Source: Halorubrum sp. SD626R | GTDB lineage: Archaea; Halobacteriota; Halobacteria; Halobacteriales; Haloferacaceae | Assembly: GCF_001261915.1 (NCBI RefSeq) | Contig: NZ_CVRT01000068.1 | Coordinates: forward strand, 1-59,824 | DNA: 59,824 nt | Direction: 5' to 3' | Shown here: positions 34,960 to 43,386 of the stretch, piece by piece | Layout of the letters: each line of letters opens with the position of its first letter | How positions within the stretch are numbered: position 1 is the stretch's first letter | Notes under the pieces: generated by a model | Database searches by the model: none | What the model was told of the DNA's origin: nothing | Seen by the model: only the letters and a program-made list of their open reading frames with translations | Program-made: the position numbers and the translations under genes

Positions 34960-35883
34960 ATGGCACCCGCCGAGGACGACATCTCGATCGAGGAGAAGCG
35001 CGTGTTCGCCGGGACGGCGGGCCGCACCGACGCGTACGTCGCCACCGGGAGCGGCGTCGTCCGGGTGGCGCTGTCGGCCGACAAGGTCGGCGCGTTCGAC
35101 ATGGTCGCCCGCGAGCCGGCCCGCGACGTCGCCGTCCTCCCGCGCGACACCGCCCCGGACCTCGTCGGGGTCGCGACCGCGGACGGGCTGCGCGTCGCGC
35201 CCGTCGGCGACGACCCGGAGTTCGACCGGACCGCAGGCGAGCCGAACCCGACGGTCGCGGTCGGCGTCCACGACGGCGCGTTCCTCGTCGCGGGTGAAGA
35301 CGGCGGGATCGACCGCGTCGAAGTCGACGGCGCGGATTCCGACCCGACCGCGACCTCGATCGGGACCGTGTCGGATCCGCGCGCGATCGACGGCCCCCTC
35401 GTCGCCGCCGGAGACGGGGTCCATCGGGTCAACGGGAGCCCGGGCGGGATCGGGGGTGAAGAGCTCGCCCTCACCGCCGTTGGCCTCGACGACGCCCGCG
35501 ACGTGGCGGGGGCCGGGATGCCCCTCGCGGCGACCGAATCGGGGCTCTACTGGCTCGGCAACGGCTGGATGACGGCGTTTGAGGGAGCGGCGGAGGCGGT
35601 CGCGGCCGACGGCGACGGCCACGCGATGGCGGTCGTCGACGGCGAACTCCGAGTCCACGCCGGCGACGCGGCGGGAACCGAGGTCGCGGAGTGGGACGCC
35701 GAGACCTGGCGGGTCGCCGATCTCCCTGTCGACGAAGCTGCAGTCGCGCTCGGCTACAGGCCTGGGATCTCCGTGGCCGTCACCGCGGTCGGCACGCTCT
35801 GCGTCGACGCCGGCGACGGCTGGCGACACCAGGTGGTCGGCGTGCGAGACGTGGCGGGCGTCGCGCTCGCAGTCATTGACTGA
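34960..35883 (+). CDS. Predicted beta-propeller protein of a haloarchaeal family
   Basis: The 307-residue protein is made of repeated short strands separated by DG/GD turns (AYVATGSGVVRVAL, VGVATADGLRVAPV, FLVAGEDGGIDRVEV, LAATESGLYWLGNG, MAVVDGELRVHAG), a pattern of about six propeller blades. Haloarchaea carry a conserved family of this kind. There are no membrane spans or catalytic motifs, so it is likely a scaffold. The ATG at 34960 starts just after the divergent transporter gene. Confidence 0.72.
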   Translation: MAPAEDDISIEEKRVFAGTAGRTDAYVATGSGVVRVALSADKVGAFDMVAREPARDVAVLPRDTAPDLVGVATADGLRVAPVGDDPEFDRTAGEPNPTVAVGVHDGAFLVAGEDGGIDRVEVDGADSDPTATSIGTVSDPRAIDGPLVAAGDGVHRVNGSPGGIGGEELALTAVGLDDARDVAGAGMPLAATESGLYWLGNGWMTAFEGAAEAVAADGDGHAMAVVDGELRVHAGDAAGTEVAEWDAETWRVADLPVDEAAVALGYRPGISVAVTAVGTLCVDAGDGWRHQVVGVRDVAGVALAVID

Positions 35884-35913
35884 ATCGGCGATCGATGATA
35901 AACGGTTGACCTC

Positions 35914-36056
35914 GCGGTGAACACCTCCAAAGCCCCACCCGACCGCACCGCAACCGCGTCCTCACGCCTCCCCAGCCTCGCCGCTCGCTGCACTCGCGGC
36001 GTCCCTCGCGCGCGCTCTTCGCGCCCTTCGGGCGCTCAGAGGTACGCGCCACCGCA
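35914..36056 (+). repeat. Dispersed three-hairpin element, copy C (hairpin 1 deleted)
   Basis: This 143-nt copy keeps the 5' module (GCGGTGAACACCTCCAAAGCCCCA) but joins directly to CCCGACCGCACCGC, so stem 1 and its loop are missing. Stem 2 is a short variant, GCCGC (35980-35984) with GCGGC (35996-36000). Stem 3 is GCGCCC/GGGCGC (36021-36026 with 36030-36035), with outer pairs CTCT/AGAG in place of CTCC/GGAG. It lies between convergent genes. Confidence 0.8.
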
Positions 36057-36057
36057 T

Positions 36058-36077
36058 CGTTCATTTATAAATGAACG
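36058..36077. other. Perfect 20-bp AT-rich palindrome next to repeat copy C
   Basis: CGTTCATTTATAAATGAACG is its own reverse complement and lies one base past the end of copy C, 22 nt before the convergent peptidase stop. It contains TTTATAAA, so it could serve as a TATA box in either direction or as a bidirectional transcription end. Closely related CATTTATAAG sequences flank copy E. Confidence 0.75.
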
Positions 36078-36099
36078 ACTCGATTCGGTCTGACCGGTC

Positions 36100-37050
36100 C
36101 TACGCGGTCGGCAGCTCGATCTCGTCGCCGTCGGCGTAGACGGTCGGGTCTCGGAGGATACCGTCGAGGTGGATCGGGGCGTCCGTCTCCCCGCCGATGC
36201 CCGCGTTGTCGCCGATCGCGATGTGGACGGTGCCGCCGGCTTTCTCGTCGAGGAGGACGGAGCCGACCAGCTCGTCGACGCCGACGTTCGTGCCGATGCC
36301 GAGCTCCGCGAGGTTGTACGCGGCGTCGCCGACCGATTCCGCGGCCGCCTCGACGTCGGCGCGGATCGCGTCATCGTCGATGCTCGTGACCTGCCCGCCC
36401 TCGACCTCGAACGTGAGCTCTCGGTTCTCGCCGAGCAGCCCGTGGGGCATCATCGTCCCGTCCACGACGAACGTCCCGGTCGCGGTCTCCGGAGCGACGA
36501 ACACCTCGCCGGCGGGGAGGTTCGAGAAGTCGCCGGGGTCGCGCACCATCCCGGTGTCCGAGAGCCACTCGCGGTCGCCGATCCCGAACGCGATATCGGT
36601 GCCCGCGGGCGAGGTGACCCGGACCTCGTCGGCGCCGGCGACCTGCGCGAGCACGTCGTCGCACGCGGCCTCGATGGCGGTGTAGTCGGCGTCGAGCCCC
36701 GTGGCGAACACGTCCTCGGTGATCCCAGGGAGCGTCGCGCCGCGGGCGCTGGCGTCGCATGCGGCCCCGCGAGCGCGGGTGTGGCTGAGGCTCTTCGTCG
36801 TCGGCGCGAGGAAGGCGTCGCTCTCGGCCATCGCGGCCGCCACGGGCGCGGGCGGCTCGGTGCCGTGCTGCTCGGCCGGCGGGTACCTGAGGACCGTCGC
36901 GTCGTCGGTGACGGCGCTCGCGGCCTCGTACAGCGCCTCGCCGATCGGTTCGCGCTCGTCGTCCGTGACGACGACGACCGACTCGTCGGGCCCGACGTTC
37001 AGACACTGATTTACGGCGGTCGCGGCCGCCTCGGAGAGGTCTGCGCTCAT
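36100..37050 (-). CDS. M29-family aminopeptidase (AmpS/PepS-like)
   Basis: The 316-residue protein matches thermophilic aminopeptidase-like (M29) proteins of haloarchaea: CLNVGPDESVVVVTDDEREPIGEALYEAA near the N terminus, FLAPTTKSLSHTRARGAAC, NLPAGEVFVAPETATGTFVVDGTM, ELGIGTN and HIAIGDNAGIGGETDAPIHLDGIL at the end. It is shorter than bacterial AmpS (about 410 residues). ATG at 37050 was chosen over an in-frame upstream start at 37089 that adds basic residues only. Confidence 0.82.
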   Translation of the reverse strand: MSADLSEAAATAVNQCLNVGPDESVVVVTDDEREPIGEALYEAASAVTDDATVLRYPPAEQHGTEPPAPVAAAMAESDAFLAPTTKSLSHTRARGAACDASARGATLPGITEDVFATGLDADYTAIEAACDDVLAQVAGADEVRVTSPAGTDIAFGIGDREWLSDTGMVRDPGDFSNLPAGEVFVAPETATGTFVVDGTMMPHGLLGENRELTFEVEGGQVTSIDDDAIRADVEAAAESVGDAAYNLAELGIGTNVGVDELVGSVLLDEKAGGTVHIAIGDNAGIGGETDAPIHLDGILRDPTVYADGDEIELPTA

Positions 37051-37227
37051 ACCTGATTTTCGGGCCTCGCGGGCGTAAGTCCTTCCCATTTGTTTATATT
37101 TACTCCCTTTCGAAACTCAGTTACATGCTCACGTCGAGCGAATTAACGGACCGATTACTCACGGCGTAGTTAATTTCTTTTTAAACTCCTCGAAAAGATT
37201 ATCCCGGTACGGAATCGAGTGAATTCC

Positions 37228-38295
37228 ATGATACGCGTGGGCGTCAACGGGTACGGGACGATCGGCAAGCGGGTCGCGGACGCGGTCGCGGCCCAGTCCG
37301 ACATGGAACTCGTCGGCGTGACGAAGACGAGCCCGAACTACGGCGCCGAGGCCGCGATCCGGCGGGGGTACGACCTCTACGCCGCGATCGACGACCGCGT
37401 CGACGAGTTCGAGGCCGCCGGGCTCGGCGTGACGGGAACGCTCACCGACCTGCTCGACGCCGTCGACGTCGTCGTCGACTGCTGTCCCTCCGGCGTCGGC
37501 GAGCGCAACCGGCCGACGTACGAGGCTCACGGCGTACCGGCGATCTACCAGGGCGGCGAGGACGCCGACATCGCCGACGCCTCGTTCAACGCTCGCGGGA
37601 GCTACGAGGCCGCCCGCGGCGCCGACTCGCTCCGCGTCGTCTCCTGTAACACGACCGGGCTCTCTCGGATCCTCGCGCCCCTCGACGAGACCTACGGCGT
37701 CGAGAAGGCGCGCGTGACCCTCGTCCGCCGCGGCGGCGACCCGAGCGAGACCGACCGGGGACCCATCAACGACATCGTGCCCGATCCGACGACGGTCCCC
37801 TCACACCACGGCCCAGACGTGAACACGATCCTCCCGGACGTCGACGTCGACACGACCGCGCTGAAGGCCCCCGTCACGGCGATGCACACCCACAGCGTCA
37901 ACGTCACGCTCGACGAGGAGCCGAGTACAGAGGCGGTCAGGGACCTCCTCGCCGGCGAGGGGCGGGTGTTCCTGATCCCCGAGAGCGCCGGCATCGACGG
38001 CGCCGGCGCGCTGAAGGACTACGCCGCCGACATCGGGCGCCCGCGCGGCGACCTCTGGGAGAACTGCGTCTGGGAGGAGTCGATAAGCGTCCAGGGGCGG
38101 GACCTCTACCTGTTCCAGAACGTCCATCAGGAGGCCGACGTCGTCCCGGAGAACGTCGACGCGGTCCGGGCGCTGGCGACCGACGCGTCCCGCGCGGAGT
38201 CGGTCGCGCGGACCGACGAGTCGCTGGGGATCGGTCTCGACAGCCTGCTCTCCGACGGCGGCGCCGCGCGGAGCCCGCTCGCCGCGGACGACTGA
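37228..38295 (+). CDS. gapB: Type II (archaeal) glyceraldehyde-3-phosphate dehydrogenase
   Basis: This phosphorylating GAPDH interconverts glyceraldehyde-3-phosphate and 1,3-bisphosphoglycerate and is used in gluconeogenesis in haloarchaea. The 355-residue protein has the dinucleotide motif [11 protein letters not shown] at residues 5-15 and the catalytic cysteine C140 in [10 protein letters not shown]. It also has the archaeal-type AMHTHSVNV and [28 protein letters not shown] at 37228 gives the classical [10 protein letters not shown]; a GTG at 37219 is less likely. The upstream 150 nt is AT-rich and contains TTTTTAAAC at 37178-37186, probably part of a promoter. Confidence 0.93.
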   Translation: MIRVGVNGYGTIGKRVADAVAAQSDMELVGVTKTSPNYGAEAAIRRGYDLYAAIDDRVDEFEAAGLGVTGTLTDLLDAVDVVVDCCPSGVGERNRPTYEAHGVPAIYQGGEDADIADASFNARGSYEAARGADSLRVVSCNTTGLSRILAPLDETYGVEKARVTLVRRGGDPSETDRGPINDIVPDPTTVPSHHGPDVNTILPDVDVDTTALKAPVTAMHTHSVNVTLDEEPSTEAVRDLLAGEGRVFLIPESAGIDGAGALKDYAADIGRPRGDLWENCVWEESISVQGRDLYLFQNVHQEADVVPENVDAVRALATDASRAESVARTDESLGIGLDSLLSDGGAARSPLAADD

Positions 38296-38321
38296 CGGCC
38301 CCGCAGATCCGGTACCCGCCC

Positions 38322-38498
38322 TTACTCCGACGGCAGCGTCACCAGGAACGTCCGCCCGCCGCGACGCTCCAGTGCGACCTCGCTCCCGCGTACCCGATTC
38401 ATGCGAACGCGGTCGGCGATCCGGTCGGTTCGACAGTCGGTGACGTCCTTCCGGGTCGGCGCCGCGTACTGCGGCCGGTCGTGGGTAGTCGCGCTCAT
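38322..38498 (-). CDS. Small hypothetical protein (58 aa)
   Basis: The frame encodes a basic, hydrophilic 58-residue protein (MSATTHDRPQYAAPTRKDVTD...FLVTLPSE) with one cysteine. No family recognised. The ATG is good and codon usage fits coding, but the small size leaves doubt. It converges on gapB with a 26-nt gap. Confidence 0.5.
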   Translation of the reverse strand: MSATTHDRPQYAAPTRKDVTDCRTDRIADRVRMNRVRGSEVALERRGGRTFLVTLPSE

Positions 38499-38631
38499 GG
38501 ACCGAAGTTCGGGCGGAACGCACCTATAAGCGAGCCATCCCCGGAGTGAAACTGAAAGTGGAAGCGTCGGCGGCGAACACCGTTGATTTCGCTCTCGACT
38601 TCGATCCCGACCCTCGTCCCGCGCTCCGAAC

Positions 38632-38931
38632 CTACCGGCGGAGCCCCGCCTCCTCGTCGTCTTCGACGAACCGGACCGTGAAGTAGTCGTACCCGCCGTA
38701 GGCGGCTTCGAGCGCACCGAGCCACCAGTTCCAGCGCTCGACGAGCGAGGAGCCGTCCGGCGCGTCGTCCAGGTGGTCGACCACGCCGGAGACGGTGAGC
38801 GCGTGCCCCCGGTCCTCCGAGGGCCGGCCGGAGTCCGCGAGGTCGCAGGCCGCCCGGGCGACCGCTCGCCGCTCGGCCTCGGTGCCGCCGAACGCCTCCG
38901 CCAGCGCGCTCTCCAGACGAGTTCTGTCCAT
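38632..38931 (-). CDS. Small hypothetical haloarchaeal protein (99 aa)
   Basis: The 99-residue acidic protein has helical stretches (ALAEAFGGTEAERRAVARAACDLADSG) and an aromatic-rich region WNWWLGALEAAYGGYDYFTVRF. No family or metal motif is recognised. ATG at 38931 is the only good start. The gene is co-oriented with the 58-residue gene 133 nt downstream of it. Confidence 0.6.
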   Translation of the reverse strand: MDRTRLESALAEAFGGTEAERRAVARAACDLADSGRPSEDRGHALTVSGVVDHLDDAPDGSSLVERWNWWLGALEAAYGGYDYFTVRFVEDDEEAGLRR

Positions 38932-39053
38932 AGAGAGCCGTACGGTCGCCGGGTATATGAGTCGCGTGGTAGGGGGTGGCACGTCCGGTGTCGACGACGG
39001 TCGAAGTCCCCTTCGCGACCGCCTCGCGGCCGGGCCGTGAGGCCGGTCGGGAT

Positions 39054-40055
39054 TCACAGCCGTGCCGCGAGCGCGAGGAAGAGGAGGCTGAACGGCGCCG
39101 TCAGGAGCGCCAACAGTATTCCGGCCGTCGTCTCGCCGGCCGCGACGGCCATCGCGAGGCCGACGACGAGCGAGGCGGAACCCACGATCGCGAGGATGAC
39201 GCGCTCCGGGACGCTGGCCCGGTCCGGTCCGTCGCTCCGCGCGAGCACCGCGGCGAGCCCCCGTTCCACCTCGTCCGCGAGTTCGGTCGGAACGAACAGC
39301 CACGGCGTCGAGCGGTACCACGCGTTCCCGCGGTACGCGAGCAGGAAGACGGTCGTCCACGGGAGGTCGATCCGGCGCGTCCGGATCACGCACCCGAGGT
39401 CGTCCGATCGCGTCCGGTCGTGGCTCCGGTAGGTCCGCTCGATCGTTTCGGCCGTCGGGTCGAGTCGCGCGTCGGTCCCCTCCGTCCGAGCGAGCGCGGG
39501 GAGCACTACGAACAGGGAGACGACGAGCGGGGCCAGCCCCGGGGCGGCCCACGCCCCCGGTCCGAGCGCCGCCGCCCCGACCGCGAGCGCGGCGCCCGCT
39601 CCGAGGAGCGTCCATCCGAGCCGGAAGTGAGAGGGATCGAACGAGCCTCCGCCGAGCGGTGACAGGAGCTCCCGCCGGCGTTCAGGGGACATGCGATCGT
39701 ACGCGATCAGCAGGTAGAACAGCGACGCCGGGCCGCCGACGAACAGGAGCACGGCGAGCGCCGACGCTTCGGTCGGTATCTCCCCGCCCGCCGAGAGCGA
39801 GAGTGCGAACGCGACGGCGACGGCGAGCGCGAGGAGGAGGGCGGCGCCGACCGCGACGAGTGTCGCCCCGAGCGCCAGCGACCGCAGGCGCTCGAAGCGG
39901 ACCGGTCCCCACTCGATAGGGTTCATATCGGTGTCGGGGTTGGTGACGGTACCGGGGCGGGTGGCGGAGTCGGCGTCGGGATCCGTCTCGCGGTCTCCGT
40001 CCGCTGACGGCCGGATCCCGTCGATCGAGGTGTCGGACGTGGAGGGCACGGGCAC
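39054..40055 (-). CDS. Multi-pass membrane protein with cytoplasmic central domain
   Basis: The protein has two spans near its N-terminal third (about 68-90 and 106-121), a DRMSPERRRELLSP turn, a two-span hairpin (GWTLLGAGAALAVGAAALGPG...PLVVSLFVVLPAL), a soluble segment carrying WTTVFLLAYRGNAWYRSTPWLF, and a C-terminal two-span hairpin. GTG at 40055 is chosen because TTTAAG lies about 22 nt upstream of it; the alternative ATG at 39926 would give 290 residues starting MNPIEWGPVRF. The N-terminal extension is acidic and low-complexity. Family unknown. Confidence 0.62.
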   Translation of the reverse strand: MPVPSTSDTSIDGIRPSADGDRETDPDADSATRPGTVTNPDTDMNPIEWGPVRFERLRSLALGATLVAVGAALLLALAVAVAFALSLSAGGEIPTEASALAVLLFVGGPASLFYLLIAYDRMSPERRRELLSPLGGGSFDPSHFRLGWTLLGAGAALAVGAAALGPGAWAAPGLAPLVVSLFVVLPALARTEGTDARLDPTAETIERTYRSHDRTRSDDLGCVIRTRRIDLPWTTVFLLAYRGNAWYRSTPWLFVPTELADEVERGLAAVLARSDGPDRASVPERVILAIVGSASLVVGLAMAVAAGETTAGILLALLTAPFSLLFLALAARL

Positions 40056-40199
40056 TCGTTGGCCCGGTGAAGGCTTAAATTCCGGTCGTCGCACCGATCG
40101 TCGACGCGGCGTCGGCGGAACCGATCCGCTCGCGTTCGGGTGTCGGCGATGCGACAGAAGCGGCGGCGACTACTTCCCTCACGACCGACTACCGGGAGT

Positions 40200-40562
40200 A
40201 TGACAGACTGGCGCGCCGTCGGCTACGGGTTCGTCGTGATGCTGATCGCCGGACTGCTCGCGACGTTCGCTCCGGTCGTCGGACACGTCGGCGCGGGGCT
40301 GATCGGGGGGTTCGTCGCCGGCTACGTCGCCGGCGGCGGTCTCCTCTCCGGGACGTGGCACGGCCTGCTCGCGGGGTCGGTGAGCGGGGTCGTCGTCACG
40401 CTCCTGCTGGCCGCGTTCGGCGGGCTCCTCGGCCTCGCCGGCGGTCCAGTCGGGAGCCTGCTCGGCGGTGCGGGGGTGCTGGTCGTCGGGCTGTTCGTGA
40501 CACTGCTGTTCGCGATCGACTCGGCGCTCGCGGGTGCGATCGGCGGCGTGCTCGGGGACTGA
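40200..40562 (+). CDS. DUF5518-type membrane protein
   Basis: The 120-residue protein has four glycine-rich spans (MTDWRAVGYGFVVMLIAGLLATFAP, HVGAGLIGGFVAGYVAGG, GLLAGSVSGVVVTLLLAAFGG, and the final LVVGLFVTLLFAIDSALAGAIGG). This layout matches the haloarchaeal DUF5518 family of unknown function. ATG at 40200 is preferred to earlier in-frame initiators because the preceding residues are basic and unlike the family. Confidence 0.75.
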   Translation: MTDWRAVGYGFVVMLIAGLLATFAPVVGHVGAGLIGGFVAGYVAGGGLLSGTWHGLLAGSVSGVVVTLLLAAFGGLLGLAGGPVGSLLGGAGVLVVGLFVTLLFAIDSALAGAIGGVLGD

Positions 40563-40607
40563 GGTCGCTCTCTGAAGCCACAGATTGAGTGCTCGATGAG
40601 TGCGTCT

Positions 40608-40886
40608 TGCCGTCGGCGCGCGCCTTCGAGTGGGCCATCGGCCCACGAGGAGCGCGCGCGAGGGAGGCAGCGGTCCGGCGTGGCTCGCCCGCGCCGGGCC
40701 GTCTGCCGAGGCTGGGGAGGCGTGAGGCTGCGGTGATTGCGGGCGGGTGGGACTCAAAGGGGCAGCCGCGAGGGCGACGTAGGCGACGCAAGTACCGCAG
40801 GGAGGGAGCGAACAAAGTGAGCGACCGACTGAGGAACGCAGCGAGCGTACGTCGCCCTCGCGGCTGGGGCTTTGGAGGTGTTCTCC
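40608..40886 (-). repeat. Dispersed three-hairpin element, copy D (opposite orientation)
   Basis: Read on the minus strand, this copy has the same order of modules. Stem 1 is 19 bp perfect (40763-40781 with 40848-40866), inner bases GACGTA/TACGTC. Stem 2 is a longer interrupted stem with different sequence (GGCAG, CGG and CCGGCG at 40666-40680 paired with CGCCGG, CCG and CTGCC at 40692-40707). Stem 3 is 7 bp (GTGGGCC/GGCCCAC, 40630-40636 with 40640-40646). Together with flanking 40563-40607 and 40887-41020 it fills the gap between the two convergent genes around it; no gene is seen there. Confidence 0.85.
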
Positions 40887-41020
40887 GTTACAGCGACTGC
40901 AACGACGCATAACCGAGCGACTTGGGGTTCGGACGCGTTCGTCGTCGATCGACTGATAACCGCTTATGAACGAACGGCCGAGGAAGTAGTCACAATCCCT
41001 ACTCCCCGATCGGCTTCGTC

Positions 41021-41494
41021 CTATGCGCTCTCAGCCGCGTCGAGGACGGCGTCGTAGTCGGGCTCGTTGGTCGGGTCGTCGGCGACCCAGTCGTAGACGA
41101 CCTCGCCCTCCTCGTCGAGCACGAAGACGGCGCGGTTGGCGATCCCGTGGAGCCCCAGCTCGGCGATGTCCATCTCCAGGCCGTACGCCCGGATCGCGTC
41201 GCCGGCCATGTCGCTGACGAGGTCGAACTCGATCCCGTGCTCCTCGCGGAACGCGCCCTGCGAGAACGGGGAGTCGGCGCTGATTCCGAAGATCGTCGCG
41301 CCGGCCGCCTCGAAGGCGTCGGCGTGCTCCTGGAACGCGATCATCTCGTTCGTGCACGGCGGGGTGAACGCGCCGGGGAAGAAGGCGAGCACTACCGGAC
41401 CGTCGCCGAGGTGGTCGCCGAGCTCGAACGGTTCGTGGTCGCTCGTGCCAATCGTCGCGGAGATGCCGGGTGCGGTGTCACCAGTGGAAACCAT
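41021..41494 (-). CDS. Peroxiredoxin (AhpC/TSA family)
   Basis: The 157-residue thioredoxin-fold peroxidase reduces peroxides. The peroxidatic cysteine is C47 in FFPGAFTPPCTNE, the universal PxxxTxxC motif. A second cysteine is not visible near the C terminus, so a 1-Cys or atypical mechanism is likely. Conserved FGISADSPFSQGAF and the C-terminal strand RAVFVLDEEGEVVYDWV are present. ATG at 41494 is used. Its function complements katG within the same region. Confidence 0.92.
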   Translation of the reverse strand: MVSTGDTAPGISATIGTSDHEPFELGDHLGDGPVVLAFFPGAFTPPCTNEMIAFQEHADAFEAAGATIFGISADSPFSQGAFREEHGIEFDLVSDMAGDAIRAYGLEMDIAELGLHGIANRAVFVLDEEGEVVYDWVADDPTNEPDYDAVLDAAESA

Positions 41495-41601
41495 CGCCTC
41501 ACAGTAGGAGGGATTCGTGCAAAAGGCTTGCCGCACCCCCGTTCGGATCCGGTATCCGCCTCGACCGCGAGGCGCGCTCGGGAGGGGCGTCCGCGCCGCG
41601 G

Positions 41602-42105
41602 CTACTCCCGGTCGAGGTACTCCTGTTGGATCGCGACGATCCCGGCGGAGTCCTCGCAGTCGGCGTACCGGCGGAGCGGCTCCTCGTTGAGATCGAGGAA
41701 CGTCTCGCCCCACGTGAACTTCGCCATGATCCGTTCCGCGTGGTCGTGCTCGCCCAGGATGTGAAGGGCGGCCGCGAACGCCTCGACGGTGGTGAGCCGC
41801 ATCGGACGCCCGAAGTTCACGGGGTTGGCGGCGACGAGGTACGGGAGCGCGCGGTGCTCGCCCGGGAGGGTAAACTGCTTCTCGCCGGCAGACTCCCACG
41901 AGCAGTCGAGCGCGACGAGCGCGTTCTCGCGCGCGAGGTCCGCGTCCGCGGGCGAGAGCGCGCGCTCGGCGTGGGGGTTGAGCACGACGCCGTAGGGCGT
42001 CGCGCGGTCGGAGCGGTGGAGTTCTGTGAGGTCGAACCGCGCGAGCTTCCGGGCCGTGCACTTGTCTGGGTCGTCGTCGCCCTCGTACCGGACGTGCAGG
42101 TCCAC
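41602..42105 (-). CDS. tsr3: 18S/16S rRNA aminocarboxypropyltransferase Tsr3
   Basis: Tsr3 transfers an aminocarboxypropyl group from SAM to a conserved small-subunit rRNA uridine/pseudouridine late in ribosome assembly. The 167-residue protein has [81 protein letters not shown] and [11 protein letters not shown], all family signatures. The start is a GTG at 42105, set by a TATA box centred 26 nt upstream; a longer frame to the ATG at 42180 would begin upstream of that promoter and adds 25 unconserved residues. Confidence 0.88.
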   Translation of the reverse strand: MDLHVRYEGDDDPDKCTARKLARFDLTELHRSDRATPYGVVLNPHAERALSPADADLARENALVALDCSWESAGEKQFTLPGEHRALPYLVAANPVNFGRPMRLTTVEAFAAALHILGEHDHAERIMAKFTWGETFLDLNEEPLRRYADCEDSAGIVAIQQEYLDRE

Positions 42106-42127
42106 GTGTACGAAGTCGTCTGAGTCG

Positions 42128-42134
42128 TTTATAA
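42128..42134 (-). promoter_or_regulatory. TATA box of tsr3
   Basis: CTTATAAAC (minus strand) is centred 26 nt upstream of the GTG at 42105, which argues for a leaderless start at that GTG. Bases 42135-42202 hold a second CATTTATAAG, just outside repeat copy E. Confidence 0.7.
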
Positions 42135-42202
42135 GATGTGCGGAGCGGGAGGGGACACGCAAGACTATCACGCCGCTCATTTATAAGCAGCTGACAGCAG
42201 AT

Positions 42203-42506
42203 CGGCGGTGACCACCGCCAAAGCCCCAGCCGCTCGGTACTCTGCGATCGACTACTCCGCGGTGACCACCGCCAAAGCCCCAGCCGCGAGGCGGACGCAC
42301 GCTCGCTCCGATCCTCAGTCACTCGCTACGCTCGTTCCCTGTGGTCCTTGCATCGCCTGCGTCCGCCTCGCGGCTGCCCCTTTGAGTCCCACCCGCACCG
42401 CACGGCATCCTCACGCCTCCCCAGCCTCGTCAGTCGCCAAAGGCGACTGACTCCCTCGCGCGTGCTGCTCGGCCGCGAGGCGGCCTCGCAGGCACGCGCC
42501 ACCGCA
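42203..42506 (+). repeat. Dispersed three-hairpin element, copy E (with extra 5' module)
   Basis: The 5' module GCGGTGACCACCGCCAAAG occurs twice, at 42205-42223 and at 42259-42277. Stem 1 is 19 bp perfect (42281-42299 with 42358-42376), with stem bases CAGCCGCGAGGCGGACGCA that differ from all other copies but stay paired. Stem 2 is 10 bp (GTCAGTCGCC/GGCGACTGAC, 42429-42438 with 42442-42451). Stem 3 is GGCCGC/GCGGCC (42471-42476 with 42480-42485), flanked by CTGC/GCAG instead of CTCC/GGAG. CATTTATAAG sequences lie on both sides. Bases 42507-42628 show only this AT-rich motif. Confidence 0.85.
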
Positions 42507-42628
42507 TTCATTTATAAGTGGGCGTCGCTGCCGCCGCCGATGCGTTCGCCGCCCGCTTTCCGCGTCTGATACCGTCAAACCGGCCCGGTACCGGCGGAGT
42601 TTTTCCTCGTCGCTACCCACGGGGATGT

Positions 42629-43384
42629 ATGGAGCTGTTCGCCGTCCCGGACCTCCCGGAGATCCGGGAGGGAGACGACCTCGCGGCCATGATCGACGAG
42701 CGCGTCGACCTCCGCGGGGACGATGTCGTCGTCGTCGCCAGCACGGTCGTCTCCAAGGCCGAGGGGCGGACGTTCGACCTCTCCGACTTCCCGGCCGGTC
42801 CGCGCGCGAACGAGGTCGCCGATCGGCTCGCGGAGATCTCGGGCGAAGAGCGGGACCCGCGCTTCGCGCAGGCCGTCATCGAGGAGTCGACGGAGCTGAT
42901 CATGGAGGCCCCGTTCCTCCTGACGGCGACGCGGTTCGGTCACATCGGTGTCAACGCCGGGATCGACCGGTCGAACGTCCCCGACGGTGACCTGCTGCTG
43001 CTCCCGGAGCGCCCCTCCGACAGCGCGGCGCGGATCCGCGACGGGCTCGCGGCCGATCGCGTGGTCGTCAGCGACACCTGCGGGCGCCCGTTCCGCCACG
43101 GCCAGCGCGGGGTCGCGATCGGCTGGGCCGGCCTGCCGGCGGCCCGCGACTGGCGCGGCGAGCCCGACCGCGACGGCCGCGAGATGGGCGTCACCGTCCA
43201 GAACGTGATTGACGAGCTCGCGTCGGCGGCGAACCTCGTCGCCGGCGAGGGCGCGGGCGGCACCCCGGTCGTCGTCGTCCGCGACTGGGCGTTCGGCGAC
43301 CACGAGGGATCGGACAGCCACTTCCGCGAGGTCGAGGGCGACTTCGTTCGTCAGGCCCTCCGCCAGTGGACATTCGACGAATAA
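42629..43384 (+). CDS. cofE: Coenzyme F420-0:L-glutamate ligase
   Basis: CofE adds glutamate residues to F420-0 to give the polyglutamylated deazaflavin cofactor. The 251-residue protein has the expected segments: EGDDLAAMIDE near the start, VVVVASTVVSKAEGRT (GTP-binding region), HIGVNAGIDRSN, SDTCGRPFRHGQRGVAIGWAGLP and the C-terminal VVVVRDWAFG. ATG at 42629 gives MELFAVPDLPEI; another ATG four bases earlier is in a different frame. The next gene, three bases on, encodes an F420-dependent reductase-like protein. Confidence 0.93.
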   Translation: MELFAVPDLPEIREGDDLAAMIDERVDLRGDDVVVVASTVVSKAEGRTFDLSDFPAGPRANEVADRLAEISGEERDPRFAQAVIEESTELIMEAPFLLTATRFGHIGVNAGIDRSNVPDGDLLLLPERPSDSAARIRDGLAADRVVVSDTCGRPFRHGQRGVAIGWAGLPAARDWRGEPDRDGREMGVTVQNVIDELASAANLVAGEGAGGTPVVVVRDWAFGDHEGSDSHFREVEGDFVRQALRQWTFDE

Positions 43385-43386
43385 CC

